From Phycomyces nitens (Eukaryota; Mucoromycota; Mucoromycetes; Mucorales; Phycomycetaceae): 64,000 bases of DNA. The notes under the pieces were generated by a model. The model was not told the origin of the DNA. It searched no databases and was given only the letters and a program-made list of their open reading frames with translations. Positions 23,219 to 37,650 of the stretch are shown one piece after another. Every line of letters starts with the position of its first letter. Position 1 is the first letter of the stretch. The translations under genes and the position numbers were made by a program. The stretch spans positions 6,168,001 to 6,232,000 of the forward strand of contig JAHRBC010000004.1 of assembly GCA_022702545.1 (NCBI GenBank), in the 5' to 3' direction.

Positions 23219-24030
23219 CTATATACGTTTTGAGAGATCAAACTCGGTGGGTACTGTGTCTACTGTCTCCAAAACTTGCGAAATGATTTGCTTTTGATCC
23301 TGTTGTATTTGTGAGACTCATTTTCTATCCATATTTATTTTGCTTTACCTCTGCAAAATGGAACTGGCCCACGAATTTCTTTTTTTCCAACATGATAGGA
23401 ACCCATTGGCGATCATCGGCCCACATATCATCATATGGTATATTATCGTATGAGAACCACTCGGGTCTCATCTCTTCAGTTCTGCAATTGATATAGTGAG
23501 CAGCCGAACAAAATTCCCATTAAGCTATCAAACTTACTCTGTGGGTGTGCCATCATATGCAGTGACCACATACACATGTACCTCCATTGCCACAGGGTTG
23601 TTTTCAAAACTGAACAGATTGATGCCTACTTTTGTCATGTCTTTGGCATTGATTGTAGACTCTTCCTAAAGCCATATATTTATCAATAAAAAAACATAGA
23701 TCCCATACACACACATCTGCAAGTTACCCAAAGCTCACGGTACGCAGCTTCTTCAATAGTCTCCCCAGGCTCAAGTTTTCCACCAAAACCTGGGTAGTGT
23801 ATACAAAATATTCTTTAACCAATGTTTTCCTATATACTCTCTTTATCTCTATGCAACCATATCTAACCGTTGTATTTGTTCATTCCAAACCCGCGTTTCT
23901 TCATTCCAAGAAGAATCTAGATCAAGGTATAAGTAGATGAACAGCAAGATGATTGTCAAATCACCTTTTGATGAGGCCCATCGAGGGCAAACACAAGAGT
24001 AAATGGTTTCTTCTTTTCAATGGGAATCAT
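23219..24030 (-). CDS. MTH1-type Nudix hydrolase (oxidised purine nucleoside triphosphatase)
   Basis: Six exons (24030-23965, 23916-23868, 23789-23728, 23665-23538, 23481-23349, 23299-23219) encode 172 residues. The Nudix box is complete: GGKLEPGETIEEAAYRELWE followed by EST, fitting Gx5Ex7REUxEExGU. Family-specific features include ILLGMKKRGFGMNKYNGFGG near the start and TEEMRPEWFSYDNIPYDDMW with DDRQWVP, matching the 8-oxo-dGTP pocket region (WF..D.IP..DMW) of MTH1/NUDT1. The inferred job is cleaning oxidised nucleotides from the pool. The last exon was chosen because it restores a C-terminal ETVDTVP tail comparable to the MTH1 end; without the intron the frame stops after QNKYG. Its stop lies only 77 bp from the stop of the convergent SNF2 gene, so the 3' UTRs probably overlap. 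Confidence 0.92.
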
Positions 24031-24293
24031 CAGTATAAAAGACAAAGATGCAGACAAATAGTGGAGCAATAGATGTGACTTTTAAAAGCACGGTAGTAAA
24101 GACATTTGACATGCATCGATACCAAATGAGCTTAATCTCATTATAGAATCAAACGATGATCCTCACACATCTAGTCAATGCTGGTATTATTATTATTATT
24201 TTTGCAAGGCTATCAAATATGCAGGATAAAGGCGTACAAATAATGGTTTTCTTTTTATAATAAACATTGTGTATATGTATATTTGCCAATCGT

Positions 24294-24720
24294 TCATAAA
24301 AATTCTTGGACAAGACCACATCCGCCGGTCTGCTCAAGAAGAACATGGACAACATCTCCCAATCTCATCCCAAGCTATGTTAAGATTTCTTTTAAACAGA
24401 AGCTATTATGGGTGTCAACCACTTACTTTGTGTGGTGTATCAGTGTCCTTGATACGCTCTCCATCAAAAAGAAATCGTCTGGTACTCATATCGATTCCTT
24501 TGTGTTTGGAATAGCGCTTCTTCAGCTTGAACATCTGTGTGCTCTCTTTTACTCCTACGATTATATCACATCCGCACTAAACTTTGTTCATTAGCAACCG
24601 TTTAATATAGCGCGATTAACTACAAGTAAACAAACAAGTGACCATATTTACATTATCACGGACCAAGAGATGAATCTTTTTTTGAGGGTCTTTGGGCTCA
24701 GAAGTGGTGGCAAGTTCCAT
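24294..24720 (-). CDS. SMT3: SUMO (small ubiquitin-like modifier)
   Basis: Three exons (24720-24652, 24576-24427, 24374-24294) encode 99 residues. A short N-terminal extension (MELATTSEPKDPQKK) precedes a ubiquitin-like fold: IHLLVRDN, a central MFKLKKRYSKHKGIDMS, RRFLFDGERIKDTDTPHKLG, then VVHVLLEQTGG. The RFLFDG and E-Q-T-GG signature is diagnostic of SUMO. The precursor carries eight residues after the Gly-Gly (CGLVQEFL), which an Ulp-type protease must remove to expose the conjugation terminus. No clear acceptor psi-K-x-E site is evident in the extension, so poly-SUMO chain capacity is uncertain. The gene lies upstream of the MTH1 gene on the same strand, 263 bp away. Confidence 0.93.
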
Positions 24721-27079
24721 GGGTTTTGTTATATAGTCGTAAAGAAAAGAGTAGCAAAGAAATCAAGATGTTTTCACAAAAAGGTTGAACCCAAAAATGT
24801 AGTGCTGCAGTCGTGTGTGTGTGTGTAGTATAGTACTAGACTATTTTGAGATGTTTACAAAGTACGTGTAGATGGACCATTAGAACGAATAATACATTTT
24901 TTGTAATTTGACATATTATCAAAAATAAAGGCACAGGGATATTCTTTAGCCAACAACATGTTTGTCTTGCTATAAAAAAGCTTAATATTGTTTTCTTTAA
25001 TAAAGAAAGGTACCTTTGCAAAGGTATATACTGGCAATCTTCTTGATAATGCATTAAAAATATTTTTTACGCCAAAAAATCTCAGGGCGTATCATAAAGT
25101 AAACAAACTTTTATGAGTTCATGTCCCAAATTACAAGTGTACTACTTTTTTTTTCTGTATTACGGATAGCAGTTGAGGAATATCTTTAGAATACACATTG
25201 TATGCCTACTTCTTCTTCTTTTTACGCTGAAAGCATTTTTTTCTATTAATGAATTCATAAGTTTGATTCGATATTATTTGTATGTTTTGCAAACGCGCCC
25301 AACCCACCGAATATACCGGTATGAAGCATGCTTATTCTATCAGACACTCTAACAGTACAATTGCTCTATGCTACTTGTATCATGCATACATTCTGGTTTT
25401 TGTATGGGTATCAATTTTTGTTTGTTTAGAATTATAAGCCATAGATAGATAGATACACTTTGATGAAAAGCATATTTGTTCTAGACTAAAAAAAGTAGTT
25501 GATAGACCTTTTATGTCAGATGTTAAATGATATTATGTTTATACAGGTAGCTCTTGATAGTCAGAACTCTAGTATAACTATAAAAGGCATCTTTTGTTCT
25601 TTCATCTGGTCGCTATGCTTGATAACTATTTATATTTTATTTATTTTTTGCATGATGGTTTGTTTTTATATGATAAATAATACATTTATTAAACAAAGAG
25701 ACTAGAACCCCTTTAGTACTTGTATATTTACTTGGCCTATTGCATCTCTTTTTTCTTTTCTTTTAAAAAAAAAGGCTGTTTTTTATTTAATCTATAGCTT
25801 GCAAGCTGATGTATTAATCCTGCCAACTATTTTCTATACTGTTCAATTTTTAATTGTATAGTTTATGTTTTCATCTCTGTGATTGGACTTTTCCGCTATT
25901 TTCATTTATTTATCTACAAATAAAGTTGATAAAAGACACTGTAGTGGGATGTTTGGTATTGTATTATCAAGAGCCTGTTAAATTAAAAACGCGTTGGTTA
26001 ATTTAGACATACAAATTATCTGTGATGATAGGTAACATTTGTTTTAATGTATGGTTTCTTCAAAATAGATAAAACTTTGGACATGAAAATGGTCTTTTCT
26101 AGTGTTTATCCAATGCTTGATGCTGTAAAGCAAAGAAAAGTTGGAATAGGTACACTACACTTTGTCAGTAAGAAATATTGTTGATGTCACACTTTTGCAC
26201 TTGTCTAATAAGATGCATAAAGACTCTTATTTTTTATATATTATGTTGCTTACGTATCTGATACAAGTACTTTGTTAAAGCGTAAAGCTGCTATCATATT
26301 TTTTTACCCTAGTATGTTTGCTTTTAAGCAACAAAACCATAGGCTTTATTTTACAGAATTCTAGCTTTTATTCAAATACCCATAGAAGCTGTGCTTTTAA
26401 TATAAAGCCCGCATTTTTTGAAGGGCTCCTGATTGCTTTAATGAACTAGCTTTACGATGTTTATGGATAACTCTCTTATCTAGACTATATAGATTATGTG
26501 TGTTCAAATATATCCGGACTGCCATCTAGTTTTATAAACTGAACAAAAAGCATTGATGGTTATTCTAATGACCTTTTTTTATAAAAACAATAAAGTATGC
26601 ATGATACTAAAGTTATTATTATTCATAAGAAATTTTCATCGATTTTCATGAGGATACAGTGCTATTTTTTCCAAGTCTATTTATTATTATTAAACTAGAA
26701 TTTACAGGGGGAATACTAGGGATGGAGTACTTTGCTATTGATATATTTACATTCGATTGATTCTGCTGCCAGACTATGCCTTTCATTTCTTTTATTGTAG
26801 CCTTGATTTTAAACACATTGATCCTTTTATTTTGTTTTGCTCCAAGTATATGTGAATAATATCTTGTGCTTGTATAATATTATTTGTATTTTTTTTACTA
26901 GATATTAATCGTTATAGCATGCGCGTTCATCGATCTAATAAGCCTTAATGATACAGCATGAATATATACAAGACTCAATATTATGTTTATATAAATTATA
27001 TTTGAAAATATCTAGATGGTTCATAATAACCTGGAATTTTAAACAAAAAACTAATAAACCCCAATTTGAAATGAGGTTA
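24721..27079. other. 2.3-kb gene-poor stretch
   Basis: AT-rich sequence with no supportable gene on either strand. Short open stretches (for example near 24840-25050 and 25500-25700) are low complexity and lack splice or domain support. A (GT)n run lies near 24817. Confidence 0.55.
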
Positions 27080-27815
27080 TTATCGTCTTCTTGGTGCATT
27101 TGGCTGCCATTCTCCAGGTACAAACGTATCGCCTTGGCCTGTTGGTCGAGAGGTTTGCTTTTGGGATAATACATCCTCAACTACAATTATCAATTATTAG
27201 ACACTAGTACCCAGTATAAGATTATTTGACAATGTTGATTCCTACCTGCTGCCTTTTCTGGGGCATCTTCAATCTTTTTAGTAGCTTCTGCCGTGTCTTC
27301 TTGTTCAATCTCAAGTTTACGCTAGATTTTACAGTCAATATATCTGTGAATATATTGATAGTTTACTTACCTTTGCCCAAGCATCATCCAATTTCTTGGC
27401 TCTTCCTTGAACAATTGCTTTTCTTCTTTCTTCCATTACCAATTCTTGGATACTTGGAGGAGTGGGTCGAGTATGGCGTAACCAAGCATGCCATTGGACT
27501 ATATGGAATCAGTTTAATATAATAGCATATAAATCTTCATTACATTACCTGGTAAATGAGACTGTTCCAACAAGGTCATGTCATCGTGATCCTTCATCTG
27601 CACCCACCGCTTAACACGACCACCTATGCGCATAATAAGGTTTTAGTGCATGTATAATGGTAATGATGATGTAATTTACCTAGTGGGTTAGGCATTTCCC
27701 AGTACTCATTCCCTTCAAGGTCTTTGCCTACAAGAGCATGTTTCTTCCATGGAAACCTGACTGTTTTATATACTTCAGAAAAGCGTTGAAGGAAGGACGA
27801 TGCTGGTCGTGACAT
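27080..27815 (-). CDS. NDUFAF2: NDUFAF2-like complex I assembly factor (NDUFA12 family)
   Basis: Five exons (27815-27680, 27623-27549, 27498-27371, 27321-27246, 27180-27080) encode 171 residues. The sequence runs PWKKHALVGKDLEGNEYWEM, GGRVKRWVQ, then VQWHAWLRHTRPTPPSIQEL and the C-terminal GDTFVPGEWQPNAP. The LVGxDxxGNxYyE and WhaWLrhtR..PP...E motifs are those of the NDUFA12/NDUFAF2 (B17.2/B17.2L) family; the charged tail and the TRPTPPSIQEL form favour the assembly-factor branch. The role is assembly of respiratory complex I in mitochondria. The N-terminus (MSRPASSFLQRFSEVYKTVR) is basic and amphipathic, consistent with import. It lies immediately downstream of the CSB/Rad26 gene on the same strand. 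Confidence 0.88.
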
Positions 27816-28187
27816 GATCTAGTTAAAGCTGTCATGACCTTTTTCAGGCCACCCTTACTTCTTCCGCTCAGTGGCTTGGTGAAGTGCTTGAAAGTAAGGG
27901 TCAATGTGCTGATTTTTGCTGACTATTTTTTTTGCGTGTATGGCACAGCCATGCCTTTGTATAACAAACAAATCGATTGATGTGTGTAAACCCACGACTT
28001 CTCGAAAGGGTCTGTGTATGATTGCATCTGATATATTGATATCAAAAGGCTCCTTGGCTAGATATATGTTTAGGTTCAAATAGTATACAAATAGCTGATA
28101 TTAATATATCTTGGTTAGTATTGGTACTATTGTGTATTTAAAGATATCATTAAATAGTTTATTTAATTAAATAGAATATGCCATGTA
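27816..28187. other. intergenic between Rad26 and NDUFAF2
   Basis: About 370 bp. A 74-codon minus-strand open stretch (28079-27855) has no recognisable domain and was not called as a gene. Confidence 0.45.
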
Positions 28188-31100
28188 TTAATAATATTCC
28201 TCCTTAAGAGTCCACACACCCTTTCCTTGATCATCCTTTTCAAACCGTGCAATAGCTTGGAGCATCTTTCGAAACAATGCAACCTGTTCTCTGCCGATAT
28301 CTATATTTAGAGCATCCATTATAGCATTACTTTGGGCTTGGCCATTGTTTTCTGAAAGATAATCCCGGATTCTATTGATTAGTCCCTCTTGACTATTGTC
28401 GCTCTGTATATCTGGAGGTGCTATAGAGTATAATAATTAGAGGTATTTCACAAAATAAAAATAAAAGAAGGTGTGTACCTGTATTGGGTCTTTCCTCTTG
28501 TAGAGCTTTCTTTCCTCTTAAATGTGCCAAGACAGAACTACTTGAAGCTCCAATGTTACTCTTCCCTGAGGAGATTCCCTTGGACCCGGAACCAAATCTC
28601 TGTGTTTGAGGTGCTGGAGATGAAGAGAGTGACCTAGGGTATGATTGTTCGATGATATGACGAGGAGCTCCAACGGTTCCTATAAAATAACCATCAATTA
28701 ATATCTATTAAAGAAATATCATCAATCGACAGAATATACCTGAGCGTCCTGTCCATGTTGGTGTTCCAATATCTGTCATTCTTCTACGTTTTCTTGATTC
28801 TTTGAGCGCTTCTGCTGCCTTTTCAGCAATCATTGTGGCTAACATATCAAATAAGTTTTTTAGGAATTGTTACAAGACATTTACCTTCACGCTCAACGAA
28901 TACATCGTCATGACTTGAGTCCATGATCTGATCATGTTTAAGGGCACTTTGAATGCCTGTCATATCAAAAAGGCTTTGTAGTACCACGTCTTCTTCACCA
29001 TTTTCCTGGTTCTTTTTTCTTTTTTCTTTTTTTCCTCCATTGCTAATATAAGAATGGATTTGGTTTAAACGTTGGTCTAATAAACCTATCCGTTTGTGAG
29101 TGCACTTACTAATTCTCGACTCCACTCACTCCGGAAAGAGACTTCAATTGATGATCTTGATCATCATTCTTGATTTTCTTTTTGTTTCTACTAGAACTAC
29201 CCGGTTGAGCGTCCTCATTACGGATTTCTGATCCATGGAATAATTTCCCAGTCTCGGTAGACGTAGCATCCTCTGCTCCAAGGGTAAAAAGAGACTTTAG
29301 ATTACTGGCCTATAGGAACAAATGTTAACTTTCTTTCAATTACTAAAACTGTGTGTGTGTGTTTTTTTTTGGATACTTTCATCAAAAAATCTTCGTTGCT
29401 TTGGATCTTTCAAAATCTTGTTGGTCAAGAATTGTTTGTAAATCTGCCGGTGATATATTTTCTCTTCGATTGTTCCACTTGTCATCAATCGATAGATAGT
29501 AACGTCTTTCTTCTGCCCAAGTCTCCATGCACGTTCTCTTGCTTGAATATCCGTGGATGGGTTCTACAACTTTTTCTTAAAAAAACAGAGCTCATTTTTA
29601 ATGCACTGTTTTGAAAGATTACCCAGTCAGGATCATATAATATCACTCGGTCTGCACCAGTAAGATTAAGTCCAAGTCCACCAACTTTGGTCGTCAAGAG
29701 AAATACATAGATGTTTTCGTCTGTATTGAACTCGTGTACAAGTGACATTCGATGTGCAACAGGTGTTGTTCCATCCATTCGGCGATAATTGTACCCAAGC
29801 TTCTTGGTCATCAACTCAATAATATCAAGCATCTGTCGAGTCTGACTAAACAAGAGGACACGGTGTTTTTCGGCCTTCCATAGATTGAGAAGTGCTCTGA
29901 CTACAACCATCTTGCCACTTTTCTCTGGGTCACCGTATGCTGGATTCTACCTTGACCTGTTAGAGAATCACTTGCCACGTATGTATAGTAGCTAACATTA
30001 AGCCTACCGATTTCGCTTGAGATATGTCAATAATATCAGGATGGTTGCAGATCTTTCGCACAATATCAATCCCAAAAAGAACTTGTCTTCGATGTTCCAA
30101 AATAGAGTCCATATCTTTAGAATGAATAAACTGCAAATAAGCCTGTCTTTGGGGCTTTGTAAGTTTGCAGAACAGAACCTAGAGTTCAATCAATAAGCAT
30201 CTATACTCGTTTTATTTTATTGATGACGACAACTTACTTGTTCACTCTTTTTTGGCAAGTCTTGGGCAACATCGACCTTCATTCTTCTCAATAAATATGG
30301 GCTGATAAGATCCCTCAGCATACATGCGCATTTGTATGCCGTTTGAACTTGGACGTTTGTCGCGTTCGCGTATCCTCCTATGCTTATTGGAACAGAGAAT
30401 TGGGATTGGAACACGGGCAGGGTCTATTGAATGCAGACAGATGAGAATATACATCACTAGCAGCAGGTTCAATGGTACTTTCCCCAAGTCTTCCTGGAAA
30501 AATAAAGTCGAAAAGAGACCACAATTCTTTGAGGTTGTTTTGGATAGGTGTGCCCGAAAGAATGATTCTGTGTGGTGTCTAGTATATATATAAATATAAT
30601 ATAATCACTGTTAAGCACAGTATAAGCTCTACCTTGAACTGTTTGCATGCTAATGTTGTTTCTGAATCTGGATTCTTTATTTGATGGCCCTCGTCCAAAA
30701 CTACGTATCCCCACTTGTGTTTTAACAATATTTCTCGGTAGGTCTGTACACCGCTATAGGTTGTAACCAATATTCCACCTAGAATTTAAAGTAATTAGTA
30801 CCATGTACTTCCTGTACAGCATATATATATATATATCTTTGATAGGATAAATTACCGCTTTTGATAAATCGATCGACCATGGCAGCAGCACTCTTTCCAG
30901 TCTTTGTAAAAAGAAGATTAGATCTTCCTTTGCTTTTCTGGTATTTTGATTTCTGGCCTCGTCTATCAATCTCGTAATCTTCTTCCATCCCTTCAAAATA
31001 CAGATTATCTTCATTCACTTCAAAAGAATCGTTGCTTGGATCTGATAATCGTACACCACTTCCACTTGAATGCAGAATAGCAACACGTGCGGTTGGCCAC

Positions 31101-33039
31101 CACCGATGGAATTCTTGGATCCATTGCTTCATCACAGTGGCTGGGCATACAATCATAGATGCTTTGCCTGGACCTAATAACTTTGAATAATACAGACCAG
31201 AAAGGAATGCAATGATCTGAACCGTCTTTCCCAATCCCTATTTCAACAACGAGTTTGAGATTAATGGAACCGTATTCATTAGATATCCTAGTACCATCTC
31301 GTCACCGATAATTCCTCCCACTTCTTGGCAATGAAGTTCCCATAACCATCTGATACCTAGGCTGTTGTGTTATTACATGTATATGGATCAGTTATACTAG
31401 AAATATTACATGTCTTTTGATAGTCAAATAACATATTCCACAATTCGCCAGGAACCCTCATCCGGTTATCAAAATAAGCATCTTCATAAGCTGGATGTGG
31501 TTGATATATTTCAGTGTTAGGATCAAGATCAGGCTGAGAGTCTACACCCTCTTGAAACTCTTTCAAAGACATTTCTTCTGCACCAGGCTGAATTGAAGTT
31601 ATGAGCAATTGTATGGCTTGTTCGTCCACAGTCTATTGAATACATACCGTATTGACTCTGTATTTGGCAGCTTTTCTATCTTGTAGCCATATCTTTAGCC
31701 GGTTCTGGTATGAATACTGGTCAGTAGCTTGTTTTGCACTTTGTGTAGGGTGTGGTACCTGATAGTGGGCTTCATTTCCATCATCTTCAAATAGATCATG
31801 AAGATTCTCTTTGATTTTATTTTTTCTGGTTTGTTCCAAATTACTGTAAGTATCTTCATTCATGTCCTCTTCATCGACATATGCCTCGTCGCCTTCATCT
31901 TCATCTTCGGTTGCTGTGTCATCAACCCCATATTCATCATCAGAGCCAGCTTTCCTTTTGTGTAATCTTTTTTTGGGTAAACTATGTATATCTACTGGCA
32001 TATCTTTTGGCCTATCTACACTTTCGACTGTCTTGGACATCAAAACAGGCTGTTCTTTTGGCTCATAGGCCATTACATGCCCTTCTGATCCTGGTAATGA
32101 TGGCTCAGATGGATCTGCATATCCTGTCAGTCTCAAATGATTTTGTGAATAGCGTATGCCTCACCCAACTGCAAGCCGCTCTGGAGCTCATTTTCAAAAT
32201 CGGCTTCTTTAGCAAATGGAGTTATTTTTCCTGTACGGATAAGATATTCTTTTTGTGTTTCATCATGGCGTCTTGTGTTCTTATTTGTGGCTGTAAAAAT
32301 GGTCGATTATAAGCTTAAATCCAACACTTGAAAAAGGGCAATTTCACTCACTTTCCCCCGAGGCAGAACGAGATCTCTCCTCACGCTCTTTCAACCGAGC
32401 CAATATATCCTCTTCATCTGATTTGGCCGCACGTAATCGGGCAGTCTGATAAAAGTATAAGAAAACGATTGTAGACAATCAAGGTATCTTACCTGCTTAT
32501 TAAATTGTGGCACCAACCCATCTCTTTCTAACGAGGTTAAGGATTTGTCCTTGAGCTTTAACTTTAAGATAGCCAATTGCTTTTGTGCTGCTCTGAAAAG
32601 TACAGGCTATGGTTACTCCATATAAACAGGATATTGACTCAAATCTAATGTCTATAATATCTCTCTCAAGATGTTTACTCAATCTCTTTGTATGTTTTGG
32701 ATAACCGTTTTTGATCCAATACGTCGTCTCGTTCAGTCAAGGCCTTGTCTGCCTTTAAAGAGCATGACTAGGTTAATACTCTGCGGTATTCAGCCTGATG
32801 ATTATTTGACTAGATATTTTTACCTGGGCGATAATGTTTTGCTCTAGCACTGACTGATCTACTAATCCCACACCCAAGCTCTTCAGTTCGGTGTTCACTT
32901 TTGTTTCTGTCGTTGTAATAGGAACAGCCAGGATCAAGTCATTTGAAGGTCTAATGGGGATTTGGTTTTCCTCATCACTCGAGAATTCCTCTTCATCTGA
33001 TAAGGGTGAGGATGAAAAGTCATCGCTACTGTCGCTCAT
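28188..33039 (-). CDS. RAD26: CSB/Rad26 transcription-coupled repair ATPase
   Basis: Multi-exon gene (more than 15 exons) of roughly 1000 residues. The start is [12 protein letters not shown] in an acidic N-terminus, followed by [18 protein letters not shown], the leucine-latch-like motif of the CSB family. SNF2 motifs: [87 protein letters not shown] and [14 protein letters not shown]. The C-terminus ends in a winged-helix-like segment ([26 protein letters not shown]), which in CSB/Rad26 binds ubiquitin or partners. The family pushes stalled RNA polymerase II and recruits excision repair. Some introns are short, for example 32164-32124 (41 nt), which restores [12 protein letters not shown] long acidic stretch (about 31870-31920) precedes the ATPase core. 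Confidence 0.92.
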
Positions 33040-33680
33040 GACTATAAAATAATGTATTCTCACCGCAGTCGTTTTTTTCTAGCCTTCTAAAAGGAATCTG
33101 CATTGATCGTGACTTGCCTTTGACCGTCATTTCTTTTAAAAAAATAAAAGATCAGGTTGTGTGCTTCTTTTTGAAAGAGAAAGATGTATTCCAGGATGAA
33201 CCTCTTCACTGACCATTATATATTAATTATTTTTCTATAAAGTGTGTGATTGAATATATTCTATATTACTTGCCTGGAAACAAGGTAGTATTATGATCAA
33301 CAGATGGAGTTGAAAGACTCTAAATGATAAATCCGCAAGACACTCATAAATGCTGTAGCAGCTTTTCTGTAACTCACCAAGATATATTATTGAAACTGAT
33401 CGTAAAGTATCATAGGATTTATAGTTGGCTTTACGCAAACATATATATTTTTACAATTAGGCTACAGTATTCAATTGATATTGTTTGATATAGTGTGGGA
33501 ATAAGGATTGGTACCAATAGTTTGATTATTCCATCACAAATCAAACCTGTATTCAAAGAATGACTTTCTTGACATTGACATTAGTATTGACATTGGCAAA
33601 GAGTACCACACTACCGTGGCTATATTCATTTTAAAAAAGAATCCTAAAAAACAATTCTAATATTATTACAAAAAAAAAAC
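33040..33680. other. divergent intergenic region
   Basis: Upstream of CSB/Rad26 (-) and of a small candidate gene (+). AT-rich, with no gene supported. Confidence 0.5.
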
Positions 33681-34047
33681 ATGGTATCTCGCCTTGGGTG
33701 TCCCTGTGCCAATAAAGATTGCTCCTTTGTGTTCAAGACTAACCAGATTTCCAGTACTAGACACTAACGACATTTGTTTTGGAATATAGTCTACAACATC
33801 AACCCAAACCCTTTATTAATTGGTCGTGCACGGTCCTTTTAACTTTGAATTACAAGAAGACCAACTACACGCTGCTACACCCACATTTTTATTCCGTGTC
33901 TTTAATAAACCAGTCAATCTACCAATGGCCCTTGATTTTTTGGGGGCTGGCATTGAAAAGGGTAGACAATCGAGTGTACAAGCATCAAAAACCATTCATA
34001 AAACAAATTCTAAGAAACAAAAGAATACCAAGGTCGAATCTCATTAA
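33681..34047 (+). CDS. small hypothetical protein, 87 aa
   Basis: A two-exon model (33681-33753 and 33857-34047) joins MVSRLGCPCANKDCSFVFKT to a second exon reading HAATPTFLFRVFNKPVNLP, then MALDFLGAGIEKGRQSS and a lysine-rich tail ending KVESH. The junction is GT-AG and keeps frame. The N-terminal CPCANKDC cysteines could bind metal, and the basic tail suggests nucleic-acid contact, but I do not recognise a family. An alternative acceptor at 33796 gives IYNINPNPLLIGRARSF and a stop, so the structure is uncertain. The tail composition looks coding rather than random. Confidence 0.35.
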
Positions 34048-34538
34048 ACGACTTTCATTTTGCAGTAGATGGCCTTGACAGGTTCGGCTATAAAGTACTG
34101 TTAAAGGTGTCTGTGACACTTTGATCTGTTGAGTACTAGGCTGAATTGATCAATTGGCAGTGGCGGATTATGTAATGCTCTGGGGATTCCAAAGTAAATT
34201 ACACAAGCATCCGTGTTTGTATCTTTGTGGACAGCCGGTAGAAAATAAGATTAAGTATCACTATATAATGATAAAAAATCTCTGTTGAATGCTGAGATCT
34301 TGTAGCAATTTTTGGACTATATAATCTCAAAGTATATCATTGGGCTGAGATTATATGGATTCCCCAAAGTTTGAGCGAGTTCAAGGTGTAAAAGCGGCTG
34401 AATACTACTTTGTCATGAATGATGCCTAGGGAGGCGCGTGGCGTTTATTAATTGAAACAAATCGAAGCAAATCTTGCGTCGTTTTAGCTGATATAAAAAC
34501 AAAATACAGTAGTCTAGTGCGCATTCTGCTGAATTCCT
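34048..34538. other. convergent intergenic spacer
   Basis: About 490 bp between the small hypothetical gene and the 3' end of adenylate kinase. Nothing recognised. Confidence 0.5.
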
Positions 34539-37576
<3,038 letters not shown>

Positions 37577-37650
37577 CACCCCCGACGGGGGTCGAACCCG
37601 CAATCCTCAGATTAGAAGTCTGAAGCGTTATCCAATTACGCCACGGGGGC
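37577..37650 (-). tRNA. tRNA-Arg (anticodon UCU)
   Basis: A 74-nt cloverleaf without intron. Acceptor GCCCCCG pairs with CGGGGGT (one G-U), discriminator G. D-arm GCGT/ACGC. Anticodon stem TCAGA/TCTGA with loop CTTCTAA, giving anticodon TCT. T-arm GCGGG/CCCGT with loop TTCGACC. A and B box consensus are present. A TTTTT Pol III terminator lies about 20-25 nt downstream on the minus strand. Confidence 0.95.

Noticed and set aside
27855..28079. 74-codon minus-strand open frame between Rad26 and NDUFAF2
   Set aside because: No recognisable domain, splice partner or start context; the stretch is short enough to be chance.
32124..32170. Frameshift in Rad26 after LQLG
   Set aside because: A 41-nt GT-AG intron at 32164-32124 restores [11 protein letters not shown].
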